Origin: Epiperipatus broadwayi
Taxonomy: Eukaryota > Onychophora > Udeonychophora > Euonychophora > Peripatidae
Assembly (NCBI GenBank): GCA_028023455.1
Contig: JAQFVV010000032.1
Location: forward strand, 5,366,392 to 5,430,391
Direction: 5' to 3'
Length of the DNA stretch: 64,000 bases
Below are positions 12,018 through 22,302 of the stretch, piece by piece. Within the stretch, counting starts at the first letter, position 1, and every line of letters begins with the position of its first letter. The position numbers and the translations under genes were made by a program. The notes beneath the pieces were generated by a model. It did no database searches, had not been told where the DNA came from, and saw only the letters and a list, made by a program, of their open reading frames with translations.

Positions 12018-12118
12018 TCAAGCGTTGAAGGCCTAGTGGTTAGCATAGCTGCCTTCCAAGCAGCTGGCCCGGATTCACTTCCCGGTCAACGCATTTGACC
12101 TATAAAATAAAATAAAAT
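12018..12118 (+). mobile_element. tRNA-derived SINE with A-rich tail, copy 1
   Basis: A tRNA-like head (12022-12093) is followed by TTTGACCTATAAAATAAAATAAAA. The two other copies at 27474 and 32074 have the same layout: a TCAAGC lead-in, a tRNA-like head, then TTGACACATGA and an A-run. TACAATT flanks both sides (12010-12016 and about 12119-12126), a plausible short target-site duplication. The shared tail and lead-in mark it as a SINE copy rather than a working tRNA gene. Confidence 0.75.
12022..12093 (+). tRNA. tRNA-Gly(UCC)-like sequence (SINE head / pseudo-tRNA)
   Basis: Seventy-two nucleotides fold as a cloverleaf. The acceptor stem is GCGTTGA/TCAACGC (seven perfect pairs). The D arm contains AGTGGTTAGC. 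The anticodon stem is GCTGC/GCAGC around loop CTTCCAA with anticodon TCC at 12055-12057, and a discriminator A follows. It closely resembles animal tRNA-Gly(UCC). The T arm is damaged: the closing pair is A-C and the loop reads TTCACTT instead of TTCGATT, which also weakens the B box. No T-run terminator follows. It is best read as the head of a SINE or a retropseudogene. Confidence 0.7.
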
Positions 12119-12212
12119 TATACAATTACATATATAATTGTATGATTTATTATGACTTCATGAGAAGTTCATAAGAAGTTCAAGCATAGGGAAAAGATAC
12201 GCGTATATATTT

Positions 12213-12756
12213 TAATAATTTTTTAACAGATGTAATTGTTTAAATATCTTTAATTATATGGAATTTTCTGTTATTTTTATCTTAAAAATATCACAGTCAG
12301 ATGATAATAGACAGTGACCAATCAAAATTCTATAATATAAACACTTTTTTGCATTCAAAATGAGATTCCTTTTTATACAGAGACAAAGATATTAAATTAT
12401 ATATATGTTTAAGGAAACAGCTCCCTACTTTTTCTACCTTTCTCTTCAATCATAGTTGAATGTTATAATTTAAATAATGTTTTGTTAGATGTAATTGTTT
12501 AAATATTTTAAAATATGTGAAACTTTCTGTTATCTTTATCTTTATATCACACAAACAATAAAATAGTGCTTTGTTTTCTTAAACATATATATATATATGC
12601 TGTAATAACTTTGTTTCCATATATCAACTGAGCTACATTTAAAGAAGGAATCCCCTTTTAAATTCAAAAACTGTTTACAGTATATAATTTTCATTGGTCT
12701 CTATAATCATCTGATTGATTTTTCTAAAATAAAAATAATAGAATTTTTTTTACATA
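12213..12756. repeat. Compound inverted and direct repeat block
   Basis: About 12255-12425 pairs in reverse complement with about 12560-12756; shared pieces include CAGATGAT(A/T)ATAGA, GAGATTCC versus GGGATTCC, and TATATATGTTTAAG. In addition, 12213-12280 (GATGTAATTGTTTAAATAT, TTTCTGTTATTTTTATC) is repeated directly at 12473-12545. There is no ORF. The block looks like a nested foldback element. The long ATT array starts 45 bp further on. Confidence 0.65.
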
Positions 12757-12793
12757 TAATCAATCTTTTTTAACATCTAAATAGCTGAATTAC

Positions 12794-13169
<376 letters not shown>

Positions 13170-13313
13170 TTGGCATTTCTATGAGGCAATCAGCATTTTA
13201 AATATTGTTATGAACTACAAATTGTGCTTCATCATGGACAGAATATCATAACTTCTATAATCATATGTTGTCAGAATAATTACTCTTTCTTATTACATTG
13301 CCAAATGTATACC

Positions 13314-13412
13314 ATATAATATTAAATCATCCATGAACTTTGCTACTGTTACCCAATGCTTTATTTACCACCCTCTTTTACAGTAAGGTGCATGGATGAT
13401 TTAATATTATAT
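13314..13412. repeat. Perfect 22-bp inverted repeat (stem-loop)
   Basis: The 22 bases 13314-13335 are the exact reverse complement of 13391-13412, separated by 55 bp. Related bases (GTCAGAAT) occur just outside on both sides in direct orientation. There is no coding or T-run terminator context. It may be the ends of a short hairpin element. Confidence 0.85.
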
Positions 13413-13419
13413 AGCATAT

Positions 13420-14920
13420 ATTGTCAGAATTGTATAGCTAAGTGCCAAAGTGGCAGTCTGAACATAAAAATTTCATTCACTTCACCAAACTGTAAATTCA
13501 CTTTTCTCAATTAGTAATCTTTTTCTTTTACCACTCAGTAAACTGTGTAGAGTTATTGTAAATACAATAAGAACAAAAATTTTCTATGAGTGCTAAACAA
13601 TCTACATTAGTCAATTGTCATATCAATACTCACTGTTAATTCCAACTTAATTAGTTCTTTTGTTTGATGTTTTTTGATTATTTATTATATTATTTGTTTT
13701 TGTGTGGATTGCCTATTCAAGAAAGGTTAGAAAATGTAGACACATCAAAATATATGCAACTAAAAACACTCTAGTCAGATCTACATTACGGGTATAATTT
13801 CAAAACCTTTGTTTCTCAATGATTTTATGACATCTATATAAGCAGTTTACTATTTTGATTATCAAAACTCTGATTTGGTACTTACCTATAAACAATCGAA
13901 GAAAACTTTGTTAAATATGTATCTGTAAAGATATTATAATTTTAGTAAGTATATTATACATTTTATTAATAATGTATAAAGTATGTTCTAAAGTAAAAAA
14001 TAAAATGCTTACTGTATTTAATAAACAAACACAAATTATTCTCATAAGAAGAAAAAAAGAGTTTATAAAAGCTCATATTTTTAGAAATGTAAGTCAAAAG
14101 AAAATAAATGATTCATTACACAAACTGCATTCTACAATTTATAAAAACCTAGATCGGTTAATGCTGTCTTGTGGATCTTAGTTGAAATTTTAATTTGTCC
14201 TTTGTGCCATCTAAGTAAAATTTGAGCATATAATGTTGAATGAAATTCAAAATTTGAGGAATTGTAACAAAAAGAACTAAAATAAAATAAAAAAGTTTTA
14301 ATAAACTTTTGCAAATTATTCAAAGAGGATAAAATACCATCATTATTACTTTTGACTATCAGTGACACTTGAATGTATAAAAATATTTAATATTTTAAAA
14401 AAGCATTAAATTCTCTAATCACAATATGAAATTTAATATAATATCAAAAATGTATTCCATCAAAGTAAAGATCAACTCTAGGTTATTGTTTAAGGAAGTG
14501 TGATATCTCCACCATTGCATCACTATTTGTTTCTACAAGCAGCACATGGATCTTCATCTGACCAAATCAGATTAGTCTTGTTTTTTTTAATTATCAAGCA
14601 AATAATAATTAGATACCTATTTATCAACTAATGGATATATGGATTGACTACCTAAAAAAAAGTTCTACACCTATTAGAGAGAGAGAAAATAAAAATTTGA
14701 ATTTTTTTTTGATACAAAAAAGGTTTGATGATACAGAATTTTATAATTCTTGGTCATTAATTGATACTTTGCAATAAACATTTTAGATATAATAAATTGC
14801 TAAAAAAATAGACAAGAATTTATTCTCAACATCATTATATTTTTGCTTATGTGACGTTATGAAATAATTCAACTTAATCAGAATGGGTAAGTCCTTTTTT
14901 TTAATATTAATATCTGACAA
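13420..14920. other. AT-rich spacer, nothing recognised
   Basis: Short ORFs at 13972-14181 and 14132-14368 overlap on opposite strands and have no recognisable domain. No RNA or repeat family was seen. Confidence 0.5.
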
Positions 14921-14924
14921 TAAT

Positions 14925-15174
14925 GTGTAAATAAGTTTAAGACTAAAATCATTAATTTTAGAGATATGCAAATTTTTCTCTACTTCATTGTCAATACAGA
15001 AATACAAACATCACTTTCATATCGTATTCTTCATTTGCATAAGTACAGTGTGTAAATAAGATTAAGACTAAAATCATCAATTTTAAAGATATGCAAATTT
15101 TTCTCTACTTCATTGTCAATACAGAAATACAAACATCACTTTCATATCGTATTCTTCATTTGCATAAGTACAGT
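14925..15174 (+). repeat. Recent 125-bp tandem duplication
   Basis: 14925-15049 is repeated immediately at 15050-15174. Only about three substitutions separate the copies (for example TAAGTTTAAG versus TAAGATTAAG, and TTTTAGAG versus TTTTAAAG). A duplication this similar and exactly adjacent points to replication slippage or unequal exchange in the recent past. Confidence 0.95.
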
Positions 15175-15179
15175 TATGA

Positions 15180-17605
15180 AGAAATATATTTATGACAAAG
15201 CACCATTCAATGTTTGATCTTTATTATTCTATAAAAGATCATTTAACTATTAAGAATTTTACTTATTTTTGAAATATGGTCTATTTATGTAAATGATATT
15301 ACAATATAAGAACTTCTCAGAAATGTTCAGCCTTTACAGAATGGTACAGCAGACACTGAAGAAGTTCCTAATATTAGTTACAACCAGAATTTTAATACTA
15401 TTGCAAAAAAATGCAAAAACTCTAATATTAAATTGGTTTACTTCCTTATATATATTTATTCATCACAAATAATGGTGGCATATATTTCATATTTTTACTA
15501 AGGTAAGCTTTAAAATAAAATGTATTTATGAAAACTTTAAATTTAAAAAGATAATAAATGTCTTATGTTTTAATGCATTTTCAATTGAGGGCAGCTTTTT
15601 TTTTTATGGTGTGATAGAAAACCTTTAACATTTAAGCAGTCTCACTTTTTATATAGCCTTATATTATTACATTTTTTCAGAAAAACTCAGGCAATAGAAA
15701 AAAAGCCTTTATAAACAAATGAAAAGCCTTTTGTCAAATTTATTGTTCCACTATTTAAAACTGAACCATAATACAATTTAGATTTTCATAGTAACTGTTA
15801 AAAATCAATAGCATTTGCTGAAATTAAACTTTTAGGGTAAGCAAATATTTTATTCTAAAATTTTAATCCCATGAATTAATTAAATAATCTTAATTAAACT
15901 AATGGACACTAATTTATTCATGCGATTCATCTTGAGAATATAAATAATTGCAAAAATGAGTATGGTTATCAGTTAAAAAGAAATTATTTGACTTTTTTGA
16001 GAAATCAAAAACTGAACAACACAAATTGCTAATGATCACACAAAACATTCTTGATCAGTTATTGGCTGTACCCCTTCCAAATTTTTTAAAGCTTCCATGT
16101 TGAGTAGGGCAGCATTGTAATGGAGTTACAATTGTTAGTAGCTAATGGTACATCAGGTGAGATGTAAGTTAATTACTTTGTCATGCATATTTGAAGAGTT
16201 GTGGCAGGCTGAACCTCAGCCACCCTCACACAATACTGTAGCAAATTTGAACTGTGAGCATTTGATAAAGTGCATAACAGAAAGCAGGCTGGTGGTGGGG
16301 TCTTTCTGTGCTTTTGCATTGAAATAATGCCAGTGATGACCACATAAATGGCATATTTCTGTGTTTTAGCATAGAAATAATGTCATCAAGCAACCAACAC
16401 TGACTAATAGAACAGTACCATTATTATCTTGAGATTATTTGTGTCAAAGGAATGTAAATGAGTGGCACATCAGTCAGTACAATCAGTTAATGGCTTTTAC
16501 CTCTGAAGTTAAGATTAAAAAATATCATAGGCATTTTCAGATGCCTGATAGCTTATGACTGAGAAAGTAGAATGGATGTACATATGAATACTCAATCTTT
16601 TTTTTTTGCCTTTTGAATCTATGAAAAGTTACCTAAGTCAGTAGATGATGACTAAAAAAATAGTATGACTGTCATATAATAATGACATTGTATTCGTCTT
16701 TTAAAATTCTAGATCATTTTCAATGCATAAAAAAAGACTTCATGAATTAAAAAATAAATTACTAAGTAATAAGTGAGAGATTGTGGATCTGGAAATTTAA
16801 ACAAAAAGATAAAAAGTCAATTGATTTGAAAAATAGATATGTATTTTATGATAAAAATACAAATATATATTTTATCAATAACTCTCTAAGAATTCAAATT
16901 TATAAAAAGTGTAGCATTGAATAAACAAAAATTAATCTATTTTGTTGCTTACAAAATATAACAACCTTTAGTTTACCAGAGAAATATTGCAAGTAGCTTG
17001 GTCAGAATTATTATTAAACAAATGGAGCACTCTTGTGGCAAATAAATTATTTTAAGACTCATAAAGAATTTTACTCACGAATTTCTGATTATATTAGTAT
17101 GTATGAATATCTCTACTGATCACGTTTGCTTATTAGAGGGTATTAATTAATTTTAGTCTAGTTCATTAATGAGATATATGATGAACATTTAATACTTATT
17201 TGAACATTAATATTATTTATAGTTTATGCATATGACTCCATTATTTTAGCAATTTGTCTAAATCTTTACAATTATATTTTCTGAAAATGAATATTTTCCT
17301 TTCATAAATTATATTTTAGTTTATTATGTAATGGTGTGATTTTTTTGGTCTCCCATCATATTATGAATCTCTTATTATAAAAGATAATATTTTAAGTGAT
17401 AGTATATTTAAATACTAAGTATTTATAGAAAATAATAATCTAATATTTTTAATGTCCATAAATATTTAATATTTAGAATTGTCTTTAGGTCTCTCTTCTA
17501 TGTTCTTTTTTTAATTGTCATACTGAAGTCATCAGCAGTTTTAATGATTCTTGACTTTTGTTAAGTTATTAAGTATTTTGTATCATTTATATATTTGTAT
17601 AGATT
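15180..17605. other. AT-rich spacer with a less AT-rich patch at about 16040-16500
   Basis: Most is featureless. The patch at 16040-16500 is more GC-balanced and contains a short internal direct repeat (TTTCTGTG-TTT with A-TGAAATAATG near 16300-16330, again at 16350-16382). The ORF 16145-16327 has no recognised domain. The patch may be an old unidentified transposon. Confidence 0.4.
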
Positions 17606-17758
17606 TTATTTAAACTTAATCACTGAAACACAGGCTTATTATATACCTGTATCTATATATGTAATATAGAGTATATGAGCACAGACTTTCAGATGACCCA
17701 TCACTCTCCACTCTATCTAATAATACTGATATCAAGCACATATATGCTGAAAAGATAA

Positions 17759-17817
17759 ATAATCACCAATATACGTATTTCATGCTAAACCAGCAATCAT
17801 CAATTGGTCCAGATTAT
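17759..17817 (-). ncRNA. Hammerhead ribozyme, R2 family, inverted copy with broken core
   Basis: Reverse complement of the 18219-18277 fold. Helix I, helix II, helix III (ATACGTAT) and GAAA are all kept, but the core reads TTGATGA instead of CTGATGA (plus 17797-17803). The first core base, C3, is essential in the hammerhead active site, so this copy is predicted not to cleave. It is otherwise nearly identical to the plus-strand copies. Confidence 0.75.
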
Positions 17818-18187
17818 CATCTCCCACACATATATACTATAAGTGCTCAGATATATATTAAGATAGACAATCTTCATACTTTAATGGACAGGCTCCAATC
17901 TACTACACACTCCAACTCTTCAACTGTCCATCCAATTGAAAATCTGATGATGGAATGCTCGAAGGCCACCCTGAGGCCGAGATTCTTGTCACACCCATGT
18001 TGACCCAAGGTCAATCTGAACCCCACATGTACAGGACATAATCCATTTAATACATATGCAAGGATGGGCAGATATCTCTACAATGTAATAACTGAAACAC
18101 AGGCTTATTATATATCTGTGTCTATATATGTAATATAGGGTATATGAGCACAGACTTTCAGATGACCCATCACTCTCCACTCTATCT

Positions 18188-18376
18188 GAGCACTTATAGT
18201 ATATATGTGTGGGAGATGATAATCTGGACCAACTGATGATTGCTGGTTTAGCATGAAATACGTATATTGGTGATTATTTATCTTTTCAGCATATATGTGC
18301 TTGAGTGTATCAGTATTATTAGATAGAGTGGAGAGTGATGCGTCATCTGAAAGTCTGTTCTCATATACCCTATATT
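18188..18376 (+). repeat. R2 left terminal unit (LTR-like, 189 bp)
   Basis: It runs from GAGCACTTATAG to CCCTATATT and is repeated at 18660-18842. A four-base deletion just after the second ribozyme (gattatctttt instead of gattatttatctttt) accounts for most of the length difference. The solo copy at 9341 has the same end points. Confidence 0.75.
18219..18277 (+). ncRNA. Type I hammerhead ribozyme, R2 family, upstream of pair
   Basis: The core CTGATGA is at 18233-18239 and GAAA at 18255-18258. Helix I is ATAATC/GATTAT plus ACCAA/TTGGT. Helix II has four pairs (TGCT/AGCA); the base pair next to the core is a T-T mismatch here, where the 9.4-kb copy has G-C. Helix III is the perfect palindrome ATACGTAT, and the triplet ATA is cut between 18266 and 18267. 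The mismatch may lower activity. Confidence 0.78.
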
Positions 18377-18659
18377 ACATATATAGACACAGATATATAA
18401 TAAGCCTGTGTTTCAGTTATTACATTGTAGAGATGTCTGCCCATCCTTGCATATGTATTAAATGGATTCTGTCCTGTACATGTGGTGTTCAGATTGACCT
18501 TAGGTCAACATGGGTGTGACAAGAATCTCGGCCTCAGGGTGGCCTTCGAGCATTCCATCATCAGATTTTCAATTGGATGGACGGTTGAAGAGTTGGAGTG
18601 TGTAGTAGATTGGAGCCTGTCCATTAAAGTATGAATATTGTCTATCTTAATATATATCT
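18377..18659 (+). other. R2 internal segment, non-coding
   Basis: A segment of 283 bp lies between the two terminal units, with its inverted counterpart at about 17855-18115. It is conserved between arms with about a dozen differences. It includes a short hairpin-like GACCTTAGGTC (18495-18505). No ORF has codon-like character. In a retrozyme this would be the body of the circular RNA. Confidence 0.6.
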
Positions 18660-18842
18660 GAGCACTTATAGTATATATGTGTGGGAGATGATAATCTGGA
18701 CCAACTGATGATTGCTGGTTTAGCATGAAATACGTATATTGGTGATTATCTTTTCAGCATATATGTGCTTGAGTGTATCAGTATTATTAGATAGAGTGGA
18801 GAGTGATGGGTCATCTGAAAGTCTGTGCTCATATACCCTATA
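18660..18842 (+). repeat. R2 right terminal unit (LTR-like, 183 bp)
   Basis: Second direct copy of 18188-18376. It ends exactly at the target-site duplication (18843), so CCCTATA(TT) is the true 3' boundary of the element, as in the solo copy at 9341-9532. Confidence 0.75.
18691..18749 (+). ncRNA. Type I hammerhead ribozyme, R2 family, downstream of pair
   Basis: The core CTGATGA is at 18705-18711 and GAAA at 18727-18730. Helices are as in the copy at 18219, including the T-T mismatch at the start of helix II. The cut is predicted between 18738 and 18739, exactly 472 bp from the upstream site, so a plus-strand transcript of the right arm would release a 472-nt monomer. Confidence 0.78.
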
Positions 18843-18992
18843 TTAAACTTAATCAAAAAGATAGCCCAATTAAAAATATATATTCTTATTAAAACAGTCA
18901 AAAACTCACTATATGTATTGCCACACAGCAAGCTAGAGTAATCAATGGATGCCAGAAGGTTTGTGCATAAAATCCCCATCTAGTGCCTACTC

Positions 18993-19050
18993 ATCCAATA
19001 TTCTCAGACTAGTTTCTGGCAGTTCCTTTCATCAGTGAGGAGCCTTGGAT
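18993..19050 (-). ncRNA. Hammerhead ribozyme, R3 family, minus-strand copy
   Basis: On the minus strand, CTGATGA (plus 19029-19035) and GAAA (plus 19013-19016) are present. Helix III is the palindrome ACTAGT and the cleavage triplet is GTC, cut between plus 19006 and 19007. Helix I pairs TCCTCA with TGAGAA (one C-A mismatch) and outer ATCCA with TGGAT. Helix II is poor: GG-AACTG-CC flanked by A-A mispairs. Core bases are intact, but the weak helix II makes activity uncertain. Confidence 0.68.
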
Positions 19051-19826
19051 CTGAGAGCACTGCACCTAGATCTTAGAATCTAATGCAACCCTCCAGCAGC
19101 CACATTTTATCTCTACTTAACTACAAAACTGTGAGTCTCACGTTGAAAACACCTTAATATTTTCTATACAAGCCCATCAGCTTATACAGTCATATAGGTC
19201 TGAACTCAGTTCAGTACCCATACATTTTGGTGTCTTTGATTTTTTAATAATTATAGGCACCGATATCCTATTAGGCAAGATTGGTTTTAAGCCAATAAAC
19301 ATTGTGTGATCACCATTCCTATGCTTGCTTATAACTTTTATTAAAACAGGCAAAAACTCACTATAAATATTGCCACACAGCAAGCTAGAGTAATCAATGG
19401 ATGCCAGAAGGCTTATCATAAAATTCTCATCTAGTGCCTACTCATCCAATATCCCCAGACACAAGCCTTCTGGCATCCATTGATTACTCTAGCTTGCTGT
19501 GTGGCAATATTTATAGTGAGTTTTTGCCTGTTTTAATAACAGTTATAAGCAAGCATTGGAAATGGTGATCATGTGATGTTTATTGGGTTAAAACCAATCC
19601 TGCCTAATAGGATATCGGTGGCTATGGTTATTAAAAACCAAAGATACCAAAATGTGTGAGTACTGAACTGAGTTCAGACCTATATGATTATATAAGCTGA
19701 TGGGCTTGGATTGAAAATATTAAGATGTTTTCAATTTGAGACTCATAGTTTTGTAGTTAAGTAGAGATAAAAGGTGGCTGCTGGAGGGTTGCATTAGATC
19801 CTAAGATCTAGGTACAGTGCTCTCAG

Positions 19827-19885
19827 ATCCAAGGCTCCTCACTGATGAAAACCACAAGCCAGAAACTAGTCTGGGGATATTGGAT
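19827..19885 (+). ncRNA. Hammerhead ribozyme, R3 family, plus-strand copy
   Basis: CTGATGA is at 19842-19848 and GAAA at 19862-19865. Helix III ACTAGT is followed by C, giving the GTC triplet cut between 19871 and 19872. Helix I pairs TCCTCA (19836-19841) with TGGGGA (19872-19877, one G-U) and outer ATCCA with TGGAT (19881-19885). Helix II (AAACCACAAGCCA) shows essentially no pairing, so this copy may have lost full activity despite a perfect core. Confidence 0.68.
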
Positions 19886-20054
19886 GAGTAGGCACTAGAT
19901 GGGGATTTTATGCACAAACCTTCTGGCATCCATTGATTACTCTAGCTTGCTGTGTGACAATATGTATAGAGAGTTTTTGCCTGTTTTAATAACAGTTATA
20001 AGCAAGCATAGGAAATAGTGATCAAGTGATGTTATTGTCTTAATATATATTCTT

Positions 20055-20454
20055 TTTGAAACATGATTTGATTATTAATATTGCCTAATTTAATATCAAA
20101 AAAAATTTCATTATATGTTTAATATACCAAATGACCTTGATTAAATTAAGTTGGTTTAGCACAGAAATATTATTTTTTTTTTGTCTTGAAGAATTTGCAT
20201 GTTCATCTGGTTATATACTTCTAATCATAAAAGATTCTTAGGAAAAAATCATATGTGAACTATGTTGTCAAAGTAATTATAGAATTATCATTTCTTTGAT
20301 AAAAAATCAAAAGCAGTCCTATCACATCAAAAATATATCGAGAAAGACATATCTTTCTATTATTTTCTCAATGCAGAACAAATGATTCAAAAATAAAATA
20401 TAAAGAACAATAGACGCAGAATTATCAGGATTTTATTAAAAAAAATTACTGTCA
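20055..20454. other. AT-rich spacer, nothing recognised
   Basis: No coding, RNA or repeat signal beyond A/T runs. Confidence 0.5.
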
Positions 20455-20580
20455 CTGCTCAACCAAAAACATCTGATGTATAGAGGCTATTCTAAACACG
20501 GTTCATACTACCCTGGATGCTATTACTAACAATTAAATTAATGTCAAAAGTTTAAATAAAGTTTGAATTTTTTAAAAGCA
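20455..20580 (+). repeat. Penelope-type terminal-repeat fragment (degenerate)
   Basis: The pieces ACTGTCACTG, AACATCTGA, then GCTATTACTAACA and TTTAAATAAAGTTTGAA appear in the same order and spacing as in the terminal repeats at 185-325 and 51165-51430. Divergence is high. Confidence 0.55.
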
Positions 20581-21049
20581 GTTAACAATTAATATAAGAT
20601 GAAGGAAATAGTTAAACATATAATTACAATTAAACACTATTTATTTGAAAAGCTCTATTTTCTTTCTGGATAAATATTTTTCTAGTTTAAAAAGAATAAT
20701 TTGTTCTTTCACAAATTTTGCAAATATTTATAAGTTAATCTAATTTAATGATCTAATGTATAACACAACCTACGAATATCAAGCATTAATCTTTAGATGC
20801 ATAATATGCCTTTTTGTTATTCATTAATAGTTTTTTTTCTAGAATTATTCGGTAATTTTAATTGACAAGCAAGTATTATCCAAGAACTTTCAACAATAGT
20901 AAATTTTATTAATCCTTTTAGTTACATAGTATTACAATGCCACAGCAAGATACATGTTTAATCTTATTATTGTCAGTTCAATTTTGAGTGCTACAATATT
21001 CTTTTTTTTTTAAAGTACATATCTATATAGGTAATTTGTACATGATTCT

Positions 21050-21720
21050 ATCCACTTTAGAAATGTCCATTAAGCACATTATTGTCCAATAGGAGCATAA
21101 TCTGGACCATACTTTCTTTAATTCTTTGGAAATAGGAGATATAATTTCATCATTGTTTTTTGATTTCCAATCTTGTGGTATATTCATGGAAGACATTATA
21201 TGAATTTCTTTATCTCCTAGTCTTTATATTCTAGTTTGTCCTTCAAACCCAAAGTCCCATGATAATATTTGGGATCATTAAAAACTTACAGTTTATCCAT
21301 AAACCAGCAACTTTGTTCTTTATAACTTTGCTGTTTGTCTGAACAGGGACCAAGTAGCTGCATAAATATCTGGGCTGGTGATCTGCTTGTCTCTAACTTG
21401 AATTTCAATTAACTTATTCTTAAATGTGGCTGGATGCCTTCTGGGGTTATTTACCCAATACGAATGCACACCTAGTGCACCAAAGTGCATATAAGACAAA
21501 CATTGATGCCCTTATAGCTGGTACAGACCTACCTTTGTAAGTTGGCATAATTTGCATCATTGTAGTGGTTTGTTTTCTGGATTTCCCCTGCAGAATGCAT
21601 CTAATCTGCTCCATGGCCTTGCAGTTGAAAATTATGTGCTATAAAGTCTTCTCAGCCATATGGCAAAAGCCACAGAATGGATCAACTGACCTGTACATTT
21701 TTCTGTGATGTAAAAAATAT
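21050..21720 (-). pseudogene. LINE C-terminal region, minus strand, decayed
   Basis: On the minus strand, about 21720 down to 21290, broken frames read VDPFCGFCHMAEKTL, a stop, then HIIFNCKAMEQIR, a CCHC-type knuckle. Farther on comes a segment like FVLYALWCTRCAFVLG. This has the same order as the knuckle plus Leu/Trp-rich tail of the LINE at 4900-5820 (CPMC...H...C, then NVWLSH). Several stops interrupt it. The reverse transcriptase core is absent, so this is a 5'-truncated 3' piece. Family membership relative to the other two copies is likely but not proven. Confidence 0.65.
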
Positions 21721-21729
21721 TTAATAGGT

Positions 21730-22290
21730 AGTTAGTGAAAAAACATTGTTAAATATACCTTTTTTTACCATCTAGGTATTCACATAATATGATCGTATAA
21801 ACAAAAATTAATTTGTTTGTTTATTTGTTTGTCAAAAGAAAATATGGACATTTAATAACATTTTGCATTATTAAAAATAATTATTCAAGCACATATAGCA
21901 ATATATTTTTGGTAAATTTTCTTCTTATAAAGAAAAGCCTCAGCAATTAGTATTTTACCATAACTAGCTAAGACTAATTTATTATTTTCTACATAGAAAT
22001 AATATGAAATTGATGCCCTATTAGTGTTATTGCTTTTAAGGTTATGATTAAGTGTTTTACACAACTATTCAATTTATTTTTTTTATTATCATTAATAATA
22101 TGCAGATTATAAGATTTATCCTAACATTATTTTCTATTTTCTACTTTTTCATATTTTTTTGCAAAGTCTAGCTTAACATAGAGATTTATACTCTGAATTA
22201 TATGTCATTTTTATTATCAAATTCTATTTATTATTGTAATTAGTTTATTTATTTAAGAACAATAACAATGACTTGTCTATTTTTATTTTT
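21730..22290. other. AT-rich spacer, nothing recognised
   Basis: Low-complexity AT sequence. The end (22270-22302) is a long pyrimidine tract ending CACATTAG and looks like a splice acceptor for the zinc-finger remnant. Confidence 0.45.
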
Positions 22291-22302
22291 TTTCACATTA
22301 GG

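Larger units (their letters stand above)
11950..12200. repeat. Inverted repeat split by a tRNA-SINE
   Basis: The upstream segment 11962-12015 (containing ACTTCTTATGAACT and AATAAATCGTACAATTGT) is matched in reverse complement by 12128-12200 (AGTTCATAAGAAGT, ATTGTATGATTTATT). The stem extends to ATATCTTTTTC on the left and GGGAAAAGATAC on the right. The loop is now filled by the SINE at 12018-12118. The pairing implies a foldback or MITE-like element into which the SINE later inserted. Confidence 0.7.
17610..18854 (+). mobile_element. R2 composite retrozyme-like element (inverted + direct units)
   Basis: The 12-bp string TTAAACTTAATC at 17610-17621 recurs at 18843-18854 and is a convincing target-site duplication. 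The right arm 18188-18842 is terminal unit (18188-18376), internal segment, terminal unit (18660-18842), all in plus orientation with period 472 bp. The left arm 17622-18187 is an inverted partial copy with its own internal repeat (17622 and 18091, about 469 bp apart). Each arm carries hammerhead motifs. No protein is encoded; paired ORFs at 17782-18003 (+) and 18505-18726 (-) are the same sequence seen from both strands. LTR-like repeats with hammerheads around a non-coding core are the retrozyme plan. The inversion could come from twin priming or from Penelope-style integration. Confidence 0.8.
18875..20054. mobile_element. R3 composite retrozyme-like element (inverted + direct units)
   Basis: AATATATATTCTT at 18875-18887 recurs at 20042-20054, a 13-bp target-site duplication. 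The left arm (18888 to about 19459) is the reverse complement of the right arm (about 19460-20041). Each arm holds more than one unit length: CCTTCTGG at 19466 recurs at 19919 (period 453 bp), and the matching minus-strand repeat lies at about 18910-18960 and 19345-19415. Each arm contains one hammerhead. The arm junction, read outward on the minus strand, starts TCTGGGGATATTGG, which is the hammerhead cleavage-site sequence (AGTC^TGGGGATATTGG) to within two bases. No protein is encoded. Size, layout and duplication length parallel R2, although the sequence is unrelated. Confidence 0.8.

Noticed and set aside
12022-12093. Functional tRNA-Gly(UCC) gene
   Set aside because: The T-arm closing pair and loop are altered, there is no T-run terminator, and it shares the lead-in and tail of the other SINE copies.
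17782-18726. Matching 73-residue ORFs on both strands
   Set aside because: They are the same non-coding R2 sequence read from each arm of an inverted repeat. The match is explained by the repeat and the frames are unconserved in the solo copy.
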